Shown here: positions 45,580 through 54,242 of the stretch, piece after piece
Layout of the letters: each line of letters begins with the position of its first letter
How positions within the stretch are numbered: the first letter of the stretch is position 1
DNA from: Micromonospora sp. FIMYZ51
GTDB lineage: Bacteria > Actinomycetota > Actinomycetes > Mycobacteriales > Micromonosporaceae
NCBI RefSeq assembly: GCF_038246755.1
Contig: NZ_CP134706.1
Coordinates: 5,394,001-5,458,000 of the forward strand
Direction of reading: 5' to 3'
DNA length: 64,000 bases
Notes under the pieces: model-generated
What the model was told of the DNA's origin: nothing
Seen by the model: only the letters and a program-made list of their open reading frames with translations
Databases searched by the model: none
Made by a program: the position numbers and the translations under genes

Positions 45580-46425
45580 ATGGTGAAATCCACCCCGGCC
45601 GAGGTGACCGCCCTCTACGGCGGCCCGGCCACCCGACGGGTCCGCACCCGCGATCTGATCGCCGCCAAGGAGCGCGGCGAGAAGTGGGCCATGCTCACCT
45701 CGTACGACCAGTACACGGCCGCGATCTTCGACGCCGCCGGGATCCCGGTGCTGCTGGTAGGCGACTCGGCGGCGAACAACGTCTTCGGCTACGAGACCAC
45801 CCTGCCGGTGACCGCCGAGGAGTTGCTGCCCCTGGTCCGGGCGGTGGTCCGGGCCACCCAGCACACGCTCGTCGTCGGTGACCTGCCGTTCGGCTCGTAC
45901 GAGGAGGGGCCGACCCAGGCGCTGCGCACCGCCGTCCGGTTCATGAAGGAAGGCGGCTGCCACGCGGTGAAGCTGGAGGGCGGGCGGCGCTGCGCCGACC
46001 AGATCGCCGCCATCGTCGGCGCCGGCATCCCGGTGATGGCACACATCGGGTTCACCCCGCAGAGCGAGCACACGCTCGGCGGCTACCGGGTGCAGGGCCG
46101 CGGCGACACCGCCGAGGAGGTGCTCGCCGACGCCCGGGCCGTGGCCGAGGCGGGCGCGTTCGCGGTGGTCCTGGAGATGGTCCCCGGCGAGGTGGCCAAG
46201 CGGATCACCGCCGAACTCGCGATTCCCACGGTGGGCATCGGTGCCGGCCCGGAGACCGACGCCCAGGTGCTGGTCTGGCAGGACATGGCCGGCCTACGCA
46301 CCGGCAAGGCACCACGCTTCGTGAAACGCTACGCCGACCTGGCCGGCACCCTCGGCGAGGCAACCCGACGCTTCGCCGACGAGGTCCGCGACAGCCAGTT
46401 CCCCGCCGCCGAACACACCTTCTGA
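45580..46425 (+). CDS. panB: 3-methyl-2-oxobutanoate hydroxymethyltransferase
   Basis: Makes ketopantoate from 2-ketoisovalerate and methylene-tetrahydrofolate for coenzyme A synthesis; 281 residues, (beta/alpha)8 barrel. Motifs: [22 protein letters not shown] with the metal-binding Asp, KLEGG and [21 protein letters not shown] 45580 has AAGGAG seven bases upstream, preferred over a further upstream GTG. Closes the conserved dlaT-panB neighbourhood. The two minisatellite arrays start 60 nt after its stop. Confidence 0.96.
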   Translation: MVKSTPAEVTALYGGPATRRVRTRDLIAAKERGEKWAMLTSYDQYTAAIFDAAGIPVLLVGDSAANNVFGYETTLPVTAEELLPLVRAVVRATQHTLVVGDLPFGSYEEGPTQALRTAVRFMKEGGCHAVKLEGGRRCADQIAAIVGAGIPVMAHIGFTPQSEHTLGGYRVQGRGDTAEEVLADARAVAEAGAFAVVLEMVPGEVAKRITAELAIPTVGIGAGPETDAQVLVWQDMAGLRTGKAPRFVKRYADLAGTLGEATRRFADEVRDSQFPAAEHTF

Positions 46426-46484
46426 GCCGGCGTCGGCGGCGGTCTGTGCACGCCCGGGCGGGGCCATCACGCCACGTCACGGAC

Positions 46485-46710
46485 CGCCGCCGCAGCCCAT
46501 CACAGCCCCGGCACGGCGCTGCATCGCCGCCGCAGCCCAGCCCATCACAGCCCCGGCACGGCGCTGCATCGCCGCCGCAGCCCAGCCCATCACAGCCCCG
46601 GCACGGCGCTGCATCGCCGCCGCAGCCCAGCCCACGCAGCCCCGGCACGGCGCTGCATCGCCGCCGCAGCCCAGCCCACGCAGTCCCGGCACGGCGCTGC
46701 ATCGCCGCCG
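46485..46710. repeat. 45-bp tandem repeat array, five units
   Basis: Five contiguous units of about 45 bp; the last two are 42 bp through loss of 3 bp. The shared core is GCCCCGGCACGGCGCTGCAT. There are no spacers, so it is not CRISPR. On the minus strand it reads as a Cys/Gly repeat (CGGDAAPCRGC), but no start or gene context supports translation. It occupies most of the 320-nt gap between panB and the VOC gene. Confidence 0.9.
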
Positions 46711-46745
46711 GCACCCGCTTCGTCGGGGACGTCCTGCGGGGAGGG

Positions 46746-47114
46746 TCAGCCGCTGACCAGGCAGAACGGGTGTCCGGCGGGGTCGAGGTAGACCCGCCAC
46801 CGGTCACCACCCGGCTGGAAGCCGGCCTTGGTAGCGCCAAGTGCCAGCACCATGGCCTCGGCCTCGTCGACATCGTCGACGGAGTAGTCGAGGTGCAACT
46901 GCTGCGGGCGTCGCTGGTCCGGCCAGTCGGGCGGCTGGTACCCATCGACACGCTGAAAGCCGATGTAGAGCCCGTTCGGTCCGCTGAGCCCGACAAAGTC
47001 ATCGGTGAAGTCAGGTGCGATCTCAAATCCGGTGGCCTGCCGGTAGAACTCAACAAGCGCCCTCGGGTCCGGACAATCGACCATGATCGCCGTGACGGTC
47101 AACTTCGGCGGCAT
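46746..47114 (-). CDS. VOC-family (glyoxalase/bleomycin-resistance fold) protein
   Basis: A 122-residue vicinal-oxygen-chelate protein of two beta-alpha-beta3 modules: LTVTAIMVDCPDPRALVEFYRQATG and LHLDYSVDDVDEAEAMVLALG, ending VYLDPAGHPFCLV. Metal-site residues H74 and probably E or H elsewhere are only partly canonical, so it may be a non-enzymatic binder. ATG 47114 lies 7 nt after TAGGCT (complement of 47122-47127), a leaderless start. The frame remains open through the 48-bp repeats upstream, but the strong promoter and the conserved start argue against a longer protein. Confidence 0.88.
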   Translation of the reverse strand: MPPKLTVTAIMVDCPDPRALVEFYRQATGFEIAPDFTDDFVGLSGPNGLYIGFQRVDGYQPPDWPDQRRPQQLHLDYSVDDVDEAEAMVLALGATKAGFQPGGDRWRVYLDPAGHPFCLVSG

Positions 47115-47342
47115 GCACGCGAGCCTAACCCCGCTCCCCGCCCACGGGTGCCGCCTCTGCGCCGCATCCACCCGCCGGGTGACCAGGTAGCACACAACCA
47201 GCGGTCTGCTCCCCCGCCGACACCGCGCCACCTGCCCGACCCCCCACGCCACCTGCCCGACCCCGTTACCACACACCACCTGGCCCCACACCGCCACACC
47301 CACCCTTCTCACCGCAGGCGAGGACGGCCTACCGGCCCCCAC

Positions 47343-47810
47343 CGGTGACGGCGCCACGCGGGCAGTCGAGAGCGACTCCCCGGCCTCCACCGGCGACAAC
47401 AGCACTACGGCGGACAAGGGCAGTTGCCGACCTGCCATCGGTGACAGCAGCGCTACGGCGGAGAGGGCGGCGTACCGGCGCGCCATCGGTGACAGCAGCG
47501 CTACGGCGGAGAGGGCGGCCTGCCGGCGCGCCATCGGTGACAGCAGCGCTACGGCGGAGAGGGCGGCCTGCCGGCGCGCCATCGGTGACAGCAGCGCTAC
47601 GGCGGAGAGGGCGGCCTGCCGGCGCGCCATCGGTGACAGCAGCGCTACGGCGGAGAGGGCGGCCTGCCGGCGCGCCATCGGTGACAGCAGCGCTATGCCG
47701 ACTCCCGGCCCCGGCGACAGCTGCACCAGGGCGGACGAGGCAGACTCCCCGACCCCCATCGGTGGACAGCAGCGCTATGGCGGGTGAGGGCGGGTTGCCG
47801 GCCTACCATC
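47343..47810. repeat. 48-bp tandem repeat array
   Basis: Near-identical 48-bp units start at 47439, 47487, 47535, 47583, 47631 and 47679 (the last partial). Degenerate units flank them at 47343, 47391 and beyond 47758. Each contains CGGTGACAGCAGCGCTACGG. Because 48 is a multiple of 3, all frames stay open; the minus strand reads as 16-residue repeats around ALLSPMARRQAALSAV. It runs into the 3' end of the DUF222/HNH gene. No spacers, so not CRISPR. Confidence 0.92.
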
Positions 47811-49451
47811 GGTGGCGGCAACTCTGCGGTCTCGGGCGGCGGTCGGAGACCGGCGGGCTCGGCGTCCCGCCGGCTGCGCTAGACCAGGGTGGGAAAGGGG
47901 CAACGCCTCGCCGCCCGGGCCCGGCGCGGAGGCGGCCAGCAGCACTTCGCCGCTCGCGCCGGGCACAGAAGTAGTCAACAGCGCTCCGCCGCCCTGGCCC
48001 GGCGCGGAAGTGGTCACTGGGCGGCTCGAACTGCCGCCGCCAGCACCGCGCACCGAGCCGGTCGCCGGTGCTCGTAGGGCGTCTCCTCCGGCGGCCCGCG
48101 CGGCAGCGGTCGTGGCGCTGCGCCGGGGATGTGCGGTCGGTGCCGACCGGGAACGTTTGCCTGGTCCCTGTCCACGGGAGTGCGCCGATGGGCCACGGCG
48201 AAGGGGGTTACGGTGCAGGTGGTTACGGCGGGGATGCCGCTCGGGATCGAGCCAACCGGGCGGAACGAACTCCGGATGTCCGTCGGCAGCCAGGTAGACC
48301 TGCCAGCCATGGTGGTGCACTTGGCGATGGTGGTGACGGCAGAGCAGCACCGCGTTGGCGAGGCTGGTGGGGCCACCGTCGGACCAGTGTTGCAGATGGT
48401 GACCCTCGCACCAGCGGGGCGGCCGGTCGCAGCCGGGGAACGCACAGCCGCCGTCGCGCAGGACCAGTGCCCGGCGCAGCGGCCCGGAAAAGAGCCGGCG
48501 CTGCCGGCCCACGTCGAGCACCTGGCCCGCACCGCCGAGCACGGCCGGCAGCACCGCCGCGTCGCAGGCCAGCCGGCGCACCGTCGCGGGTGTCAGGGTC
48601 TGACCACTGTCCAACGTGCCCGGCCCGAGCCGCCCAGCGAGCAGGTCGTACGCGGTGGTGACGACGATCTGGGCGGCGTCGGCGCCGTGCTCGGGCAGCT
48701 CACCGGTGCGCAGGGCGAGTCGGCAGAGGTCACCGAGCGCGTCGTGGCGACGCTGTCCGGGCGTACGCGAGTCGTCGGGCCCGCTGGGCGCGGTCAGCGG
48801 CTCGATGGCGGCCCGCAGCAGGGCGGCGGTCTCGGCATCGAGGCTGCCGGCCAGTCGTGCCCGGCCGTCACGCGGATCGGAGAGGGTGAGGTGCCGATCC
48901 CGGGCAGCGCGGGCAGCCTCGGCTTCCAGCGCTCTGGCGGCAGCTTCCTCGGCGATCTCCGGGGCGACGTGGTCGAGGATGCGCGCACCGAGACGGCGCA
49001 GCACAGCCGAGTCGAACTGCCCAGCCCACTCGACCAGAAGAGTGGTGGCCCGCTCGGCCGCCTCGGCGCTCGCCTCCCGCGCCACCCCCGCCGCGATGTC
49101 GACGATCACCCGCGCCTGCGCCTCGTCGAGTCGGCCGTCGCCGAGGGCGAGCCGGACCTGGTCGGGCCCGGCATCCAGGGCACCCGCCAGGTCAACCAGT
49201 CGGCGAGCGGCCGGCACACCGAGTCGCAGCCGGTCACGGAGCCAGACCGCGGTCGACGAGGCACCCTGCGCGGCTGCCGTCCCTCGACCGTCCAGCTCAC
49301 GCACGAGCGCCAGCTTCACCGCAGCGAGCCGCTGCTCCAGCCGGTGCACCGCATCGAGGGCATCGACGAGCACCTCCTGCGGCATAGCCCAGACAGAAGC
49401 GGCAACGCACGATCGCGTCGCTTCCTCGGCCCGCGCCAGCTCCTCCAACAC
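47775..49451 (-). CDS. DUF222/HNH endonuclease (13E12-repeat family)
   Basis: A 558-residue protein. The N-terminal DUF222 helical domain covers about residues 10-330. An HNH nuclease follows: CAFPGCDRPPRWCEGHHLQHWSDGG...LLCRHHHRQVHH, with the Cys pair, catalytic His and final HxxxVH. These families are multicopy in actinobacteria and thought to derive from mobile elements (13E12 in mycobacteria). The last 150 residues are low complexity, with SAPGxGGEALL-like repeats, and end in the 48-bp repeat array, so the C-terminus is probably strain-variable. GTG start at 49451, with TTG next as an alternative. Confidence 0.9.
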   Translation of the reverse strand: MLEELARAEEATRSCVAASVWAMPQEVLVDALDAVHRLEQRLAAVKLALVRELDGRGTAAAQGASSTAVWLRDRLRLGVPAARRLVDLAGALDAGPDQVRLALGDGRLDEAQARVIVDIAAGVAREASAEAAERATTLLVEWAGQFDSAVLRRLGARILDHVAPEIAEEAAARALEAEAARAARDRHLTLSDPRDGRARLAGSLDAETAALLRAAIEPLTAPSGPDDSRTPGQRRHDALGDLCRLALRTGELPEHGADAAQIVVTTAYDLLAGRLGPGTLDSGQTLTPATVRRLACDAAVLPAVLGGAGQVLDVGRQRRLFSGPLRRALVLRDGGCAFPGCDRPPRWCEGHHLQHWSDGGPTSLANAVLLCRHHHRQVHHHGWQVYLAADGHPEFVPPGWLDPERHPRRNHLHRNPLRRGPSAHSRGQGPGKRSRSAPTAHPRRSATTAAARAAGGDALRAPATGSVRGAGGGSSSRPVTTSAPGQGGGALLTTSVPGASGEVLLAASAPGPGGEALPLSHPGLAQPAGRRARRSPTAARDRRVAATDGRPATRPHPP

Positions 49452-49638
49452 ACCGTCACACTAGAACACCTGTACGACAGAAGTCCGCTGCTCCCCTGCC
49501 ACCACTGAAAGGCGACCGGGGCGACACCGGGCCGGAAGTGCAAGCGGCAGAACCAGCGCGCCAACAGACCCAGCGGCTCAGTAGGCCCAAGGCCAAACGG
49601 CGGACTCAGCGGGCCGCAGGTCCAGGTGCCCAGCGGGC

Positions 49639-50343
49639 TCAGACGTCGGTGACGCGGATGCCGGCGTGGGCCTTGTAACGGCGGTTGATGGCGATCAGGT
49701 TGGCGGTGAACGCCTCGATCTGGTGGGCGTTGCGCAGCCGTCCGGCGTAGATGCCCCGCATCCCGGGGATGCGGGCGGCCAGCGCGGCGACCACGCCGAC
49801 CAGTTCCCGCTCCTCGGTGCAGATCAGCACGTCCAGATCGATCCGGTCGATCTTCGGGTCGGCCAGCAGCGGCGCGCTGACATGGTTGAACGCCGCGCAG
49901 ACGCGGGAGTCGGGCAGCAAGGCCGCGGCCTGCTGGGCGGCACTGCCCTCGGGCACGGGCAGCGCGTACGGGCCCTGCTTGTCGAAGCCGAGCGGGTTCA
50001 CGCAATCGACGACGATCTTCCCGGCGAGCGGCTCGGCGAGCGCGCCGACGGTGGCGGCGTGCCCGTCCCAGGGCACCGCGACGATCACCACGTCGCTACG
50101 CCGAGCCACCTCGTCGTTGTCCGCTCCGCTGACGCCACCGGCCGGCACACCAGGCAGTGCGGCGATCTCCTCGGCCGACTGTGCGGCGCGGTCGGCGGCC
50201 CGGGAGCCGATCAACACCCGCTGGCCGGCACGGGCAAACCGGTACGCGAGCCCCCGGCCCTGATCGCCGGTGCCACCGATGATGCCGACGGTGAGCCCGG
50301 ATACGTCGGGCAGGTCGCTCGGGTCATATGCCATGGTCGCCAT
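49639..50343 (-). CDS. npdG: F420H2:NADP+ oxidoreductase (NpdG)
   Basis: Transfers hydride between cofactor F420 and NADP, linking F420 chemistry to the cell's reducing pool; 234 residues. The N-terminal Rossmann motif GIIGGTGDQGRGLAYRFARAG is followed by VLIGSR with the arginine contacting the NADP phosphate, then VVIVAVPWDGH and VVDCVNPLGFDKQGPY. Length and motifs fit the bacterial NpdG group. F420 is common in actinomycetes. ATG 50343 used; ATG 50334, three codons later, is equally possible. Confidence 0.93.
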   Translation of the reverse strand: MATMAYDPSDLPDVSGLTVGIIGGTGDQGRGLAYRFARAGQRVLIGSRAADRAAQSAEEIAALPGVPAGGVSGADNDEVARRSDVVIVAVPWDGHAATVGALAEPLAGKIVVDCVNPLGFDKQGPYALPVPEGSAAQQAAALLPDSRVCAAFNHVSAPLLADPKIDRIDLDVLICTEERELVGVVAALAARIPGMRGIYAGRLRNAHQIEAFTANLIAINRRYKAHAGIRVTDV

Positions 50344-50630
50344 CCTCGCAAATCTGTCCTCCGAGCAGCAGCGACCGACGCTGTGACAATCCCCGCTGCC
50401 GATCTGCCGGTGCCGGATGGGTCAGCTTGGCAGGACGCGAGACGGTACCGGTCCGGCCGAGAGCGCCGGCCGGCGAGTTGGCAGGCGATCGAGCGCCAGC
50501 GGGCCCGCACCGAAGCGCAGGAACCTGCTCCCCCATCACGACACCGCGTGACGCATCGGGTCAACCGTGCTGGGGCGGTACCTGCGGTGTCCCCCGCTCG
50601 GCGCCGCGGTTCTGCCACGCACCGGTGGCT
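50344..50630. other. Intergenic stretch without a confident gene
   Basis: No RNA or promoter recognised. A plus-strand frame starting with GTG near 50383 (VTIPAADLPVPDGSAWQDARR) is open but continues antisense through the histone-like gene and lacks a ribosome-binding site. Confidence 0.4.
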
Positions 50631-50703
50631 TTACGCCGAGCCCTTCTTCGCCGACGTCGCCGGGGCCTTCTTCGCGGCGTTATCGCGGTGGTCCTGTACC
50701 GGC

Positions 50704-51906
50704 TTACGTCCGGCTCGCCGCCGACGTCGCCTTCCGGGCCGGTGCCTTCGCCGGGGCGCTCTTGCGGGCGGACGCGGTGCTCTTGCGGGCGGTCGCCTTG
50801 GTGGGAGCCTTCCTGGCCGTCGCCGTACTCCCGGTAGTCGTCTTCCTGGCCGCCGACTTCTTGGCCGCCGTCGTCTTCGCCGTGGTACCCGCCCGGGCCG
50901 TGGCCTTGCGGGCCGGCCCCGCGGCCGACGTCGCCTTCCGCGCGCCGGCCGCAGGCCGGGTCGCCGTCGCCTTCCGCGCGCCGGCCGCAGGCCGGGTCGC
51001 CGTCGCTTTCTTCGCGGCGGCAGTCCGCTTCGCGGGCGCCTTGGCTGCGGTGGTCTTCCGGGCCATCCCCGTGGCCGTACGGGCCGTCCCCGTGGCCTTG
51101 CGGGCGGACGTCTGCCCCCTCGCGGGCGCGGCCTTCTTCGCGGGTGCAGCCCTCTTGACGGCAGAAGCCTTCTTGGCGGGAGAAGCCTGCGCAGCCGTGG
51201 TCTGCCTGGCCGGAGCGGTCTTGCGCGCCGCAACCGCCGTACGAGCGGGCGCCTTGGCCGCTGCCGTCTTCTTCGCGGGCGCAGTCTTCTTGGCGGACGC
51301 ACTCTTCTTGGCGGACGCACTCTTCGCCGCCGCCGTCCTCTTGACGGACGCGCTCGCCGCTACCGTCTTCCTCGCCGCCGCCGCCGTCTTCTTCGCCGCC
51401 GTCGTCTTCTTCGCCGTCGCCGTCTTCTTCGCCGTCGCCGTCTTCTTCGCCGTCGCCGTCTTCTTCGCCGTCGCCGTCTTCGCGGCGGTCTTCTTCGCCG
51501 GCGCGCTCTGCTTCGTCGGCGCCTGCTTCGCCGTGGCCTGCTTCGCCGCCGTCTTCCTCGCCGGCGCCTGCTTCGCCGCAGCCGTGGACCTCTTCGCCGC
51601 AGCCGTGGTCCTCTTCGCCGCAGCCGTGGACTTCTTCGCCGCTGTTGTGGTCTTCTTCGCGGACGGGGACGTCTTCGCGGGGGTCTGCTTCGCGGCCGTC
51701 TTCCGGGCGGGTGCGGTGCTGGCAGTACGCTTCGACGCCGGAGCGCGACCGGCGCCACCGGGCGTGCTCCGGGCCGCCGGTGCGGTGCCGGTGGCCCGGC
51801 GACTGGACGGGGTACGGGTCACGCCCGCACTGCGCTCCGTCGCGGCGGTTCTTCTCGCGGGCGTACGCTTCGCGGCCGGGCGGGTGGCCTGTTGTGCTTC
51901 GGCCAT
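50704..51906 (-). CDS. Histone H1-like Lys/Ala-rich DNA-binding protein
   Basis: A 400-residue protein of extreme composition (Lys, Ala, Thr, Arg, Pro), with many KKTAAA, TAKKTA and PAKK repeats, like the tails of histone H1 and actinobacterial HU-type proteins. No folded HU domain is present. Such proteins bind and compact DNA nonspecifically (family knowledge). ATG 51906 has AGGAGGG eight bases upstream. The reading frame ends at TAA 50704, but in the +1 frame the same composition continues for 23 residues (KPVQDHRDNAAKKAPATSAKKGSA) to a stop at 50631. A recent single-base frameshift at about 50706 probably truncated the natural C-terminus. Confidence 0.85.
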   Translation of the reverse strand: MAEAQQATRPAAKRTPARRTAATERSAGVTRTPSSRRATGTAPAARSTPGGAGRAPASKRTASTAPARKTAAKQTPAKTSPSAKKTTTAAKKSTAAAKRTTAAAKRSTAAAKQAPARKTAAKQATAKQAPTKQSAPAKKTAAKTATAKKTATAKKTATAKKTATAKKTTAAKKTAAAARKTVAASASVKRTAAAKSASAKKSASAKKTAPAKKTAAAKAPARTAVAARKTAPARQTTAAQASPAKKASAVKRAAPAKKAAPARGQTSARKATGTARTATGMARKTTAAKAPAKRTAAAKKATATRPAAGARKATATRPAAGARKATSAAGPARKATARAGTTAKTTAAKKSAARKTTTGSTATARKAPTKATARKSTASARKSAPAKAPARKATSAASRT

Positions 51907-51985
51907 CTCGGTTCCCTCCTTGGGGACGTGCCACCGCCTTCGCGGGGCACGCGGTGCTCTCGACGCGAGAGGCCTCCCGCGTCGT

Positions 51986-52186
51986 CTACTTTTCCTCCCC
52001 GGTCCAACGGGCGTCCTCGGCCTCCCACGCTTCGTTGCGCTCCCGCACCTGTTGCAGGGCGTTCTCCGCGTCGGCGACCGAGTCGTACGGTCCGAGAACG
52101 TGCCGGGCAGGGCACACATCGGCATCGTTCTCGACCCGGTGATGGCGCGTACACCAGTAGTAGCGTTCACGTCCGTTGTCGCTCAT
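51986..52186 (-). CDS. Small conserved hypothetical protein, 66 residues
   Basis: Starts MSDNGRERYYWCTRHHRVEN and continues DADVCPARHVLGPYDSVADAENALQQV, with an acidic C-terminus. One Cys in YYWCTRHH and a second Cys/His pair in VCPARH suggest a small metal site. The segment GPYDSVADAENALQQV resembles a SPOR-like or DUF-type helix. ATG 52186 was chosen as the start of the conserved part. It lies 79 nt upstream of the histone-like gene on the same strand and may be co-transcribed with it. Confidence 0.75.
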   Translation of the reverse strand: MSDNGRERYYWCTRHHRVENDADVCPARHVLGPYDSVADAENALQQVRERNEAWEAEDARWTGEEK

Positions 52187-52425
52187 GAATTCACTGTGCA
52201 CCGGTAACCGACCGCCCGCCACCGGAACACCGCAAGTCACCAGGCTTTTCCACAGTAGACGTGCAGGTTGGCCGGCGGGCCGAAACGGCGAAATCCCCGT
52301 CGTCGATAATCGCTGGTCAGCCATGGGTCGGCGGGCGGGGCGGCCGGTGACCGGTGACCGCTAAGGTCGCCCGGTGAGGCCATGGTCGGTCAGGCGATGG
52401 TCAGTGCTGAACGGAGAGTTCGGGA

Positions 52426-53223
52426 ATGGTGGAGCCGCTGCGGCGGTACCTGGCCGAGCTGGTCACGATCGCTGGTGACGTGCTCGGCGCCCAACTGTGC
52501 GGTGCGTACGCGGCAGGCTCGGTGGGGCTGGCGGCGTACCAGCCTGGCCGCAGCGACGTGGACGTGGCGTTGGTCTGCACCGATGCGCTGGACCGAGCGG
52601 TCGCGCGGGAGTTGGTGGCACGGCTGCGGCACGAGGCGCTGCCCTGCCCGGCGCGCGGCCTGGAACTGGTCGTCTACCGGCGGGAGGTGGCTGCCGCCGG
52701 CTCTGCGGAACCGGGGTTCGAGGTCGAGCTGAACACCGGCGCGAGGATGGACTTCCGGGTTTCGTACGGTCCGGCGGAGCGGCCCGCCGCCGACGGCCTG
52801 TTCTGGTACGCACTGGACCGCAGCATCCTGCACCAGAGCGGGCAGGCCCTGCTGGGCCCGCCCGCCGCCGACGTCTTCGCCGACCTGGCTCCCGACGACC
52901 TGCGCCGGCTCATCGTCACCGCGCTGCGCTGGTGGCTCGCGCGACCGGTACCGCCCGGTGACCTGCCCGCGCCCGGCGCGGAGGACGCCGTGCTCGGTGC
53001 CTGCCGTTCCTGGGTACGCCTGCACCACGGGGTGTGGCTGCCCAAGGTGGCCGCCGGCCGGCGGCTGCTGGCCGACGGCGGACCGCTTGCCGATGCCACC
53101 ACCGTCGACCTGGTGCAGCAGTCGATCGCGGCGCGCACCGGCGGCATCCCACCGGCCGGCCCGCAGGCTCGCGCCTTCCAGCGCCGGGTCCTCGCCGACC
53201 TCAGCGGCACGCCACCGCCCTGA
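52426..53223 (+). CDS. Nucleotidyltransferase, aminoglycoside adenylyltransferase-like
   Basis: A 265-residue protein. The N-terminal nucleotidyltransferase domain carries YAAGSVGLAAYQPGRSDVDVALV, the GS-x(n)-D-x-D signature with both metal-binding aspartates. A C-terminal DUF4111-like helical domain is present (ACRSWVRLHHGVWLPKVAAGR). Relatives include ANT(3'')-type streptomycin/spectinomycin adenylyltransferases, but housekeeping members exist, and resistance cannot be claimed. ATG 52426; GGAG lies eight bases upstream. Confidence 0.85.
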   Translation: MVEPLRRYLAELVTIAGDVLGAQLCGAYAAGSVGLAAYQPGRSDVDVALVCTDALDRAVARELVARLRHEALPCPARGLELVVYRREVAAAGSAEPGFEVELNTGARMDFRVSYGPAERPAADGLFWYALDRSILHQSGQALLGPPAADVFADLAPDDLRRLIVTALRWWLARPVPPGDLPAPGAEDAVLGACRSWVRLHHGVWLPKVAAGRRLLADGGPLADATTVDLVQQSIAARTGGIPPAGPQARAFQRRVLADLSGTPPP

Positions 53224-53278
53224 CCACGGATACCGCTGGCCGGCCCCGGACTGGCACCGGCCCTCAGGGCACAGGCCC

Positions 53279-53342
53279 CTCAGGTCGCCACACCCTCAGG
53301 TCGCCACACCCTCAGGTCGCCACACCCTCAGGTCGCCACACC
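53279..53342. repeat. 16-bp tandem repeat, four units
   Basis: Four perfect copies of CTCAGGTCGCCACACC, followed by a partial fifth. It lies between convergent genes (nucleotidyltransferase and AraC-type regulator). No spacers. Confidence 0.93.
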
Positions 53343-53378
53343 CTCAGATCCCAGCACCACTCGAATCGCCGCCCCCGA

Positions 53379-54242
53379 TCAGGAGGTGGGTTCCACCGGG
53401 ATCCAGAGTTGGGCGTCGGCGTGGGTGCCATCGGCGGAGAGCTCGGTGCGGGAGATCTCCGGCCCGGGACGGGACCGGTACGGGTTGGCCGGGAACCACT
53501 GGGTGAAGACGTCCCGCCACAGGTTCTGCACGGCCTCGGGGAACGGTCCGGAGGTCTCGAAGACCGCCCACGCCCCCGCCGGCACCGGCAGTACGTCCAG
53601 GTCCTCGGGCACCTCGGCACCGGTGACCACGCCGTACCAGTAGTCCAGCTCGGTACCTTCCGCCCGGTTGCCGGCCAGGCCGTCGCTGGCGTTGACGACC
53701 CCCGCCGGTTCCTGGTCGGCAAGCGCCTCGATCCGCTCCCGGGTGGCCGGCTCGATGCTCTTGACGAAGGCCACGATGGCCGGGTTCATTCCCTCGTGCA
53801 CCAGCGGCACCCGGGCCTTGCGGCCGGCGAGCTGGAACGCGTCCTTGCGTACGATGCGGTATCGCATGCTGTTGCTCCCTTCGACGGTGAGTCGGAAGGA
53901 GAGCCGGGGCTGGGCGCGCAACGCCGCGCCCGTACGCCGGGCCTCGCCGGGGCCGACGCCGTGCACGGCCTTGAACGCCCGGGCGAACGCCTCGGCCGAG
54001 CCGTATCCCCAGCGGACCGCGATGTCGAGCAGCGTCCGCTCCCCGGCAAGCACCTCCGCTCCGGCGACGGTGAGCCGCCGGCGACGCACGTACTCCGAGA
54101 GGGGAATGCCGGCAAGCGCGGCGAACAACCGCCGGAAGTGGTACTCCGACGTGACCGCGATCCGGGCCAGTTCGGTGGCCTCGACCGGCCGGTCGAGGTG
54201 TTGTTCCAGGTGTTCCATCGCCTGGTTGAGTCGCTCCAGCAT
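53379..54242 (-). CDS. AraC-family regulator with GyrI-like effector domain
   Basis: A 287-residue protein of the Rob/SoxS-plus-GyrI type. N-terminal AraC helix-turn-helix pair (about 1-105): LDRPVEATELARIAVTSEYHFRRLF and LLDIAVRWGYGSAEAFARAFKAVHG. C-terminal GyrI/integron-associated effector domain (about 120-287) beginning MRYRIVRKDAFQLAG. Proteins of this layout bind amphipathic drugs or other small molecules and control efflux. ATG 54242 has AAGGAGAG seven bases upstream; an ATG 50 codons upstream is in frame but lacks a site. Confidence 0.92.
   Translation of the reverse strand: MLERLNQAMEHLEQHLDRPVEATELARIAVTSEYHFRRLFAALAGIPLSEYVRRRRLTVAGAEVLAGERTLLDIAVRWGYGSAEAFARAFKAVHGVGPGEARRTGAALRAQPRLSFRLTVEGSNSMRYRIVRKDAFQLAGRKARVPLVHEGMNPAIVAFVKSIEPATRERIEALADQEPAGVVNASDGLAGNRAEGTELDYWYGVVTGAEVPEDLDVLPVPAGAWAVFETSGPFPEAVQNLWRDVFTQWFPANPYRSRPGPEISRTELSADGTHADAQLWIPVEPTS

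Noticed and set aside
43582..46071. 829-codon minus-strand frame opposite nadE and panB
   Set aside because: Product lacks any domain and lies antisense to two certain housekeeping genes.
46746..47759. 337-codon version of the VOC gene reading through the 48-bp repeats
   Set aside because: The leaderless -10 (TAGGCT, 7 nt before ATG 47114) and the natural family start support the 122-residue protein.
47343..47810. CRISPR array
   Set aside because: Units are contiguous, without spacers, and no cas genes are nearby.
49666..52188. 840-codon plus-strand open frame opposite npdG and the histone-like gene
   Set aside because: Antisense to two well-supported genes; the low-complexity Arg/Gly/Leu product is an effect of GC-rich repeats.
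52426..53223. Aminoglycoside resistance gene
   Set aside because: The nucleotidyltransferase signature alone does not prove drug modification; reported as adenylyltransferase-like only.
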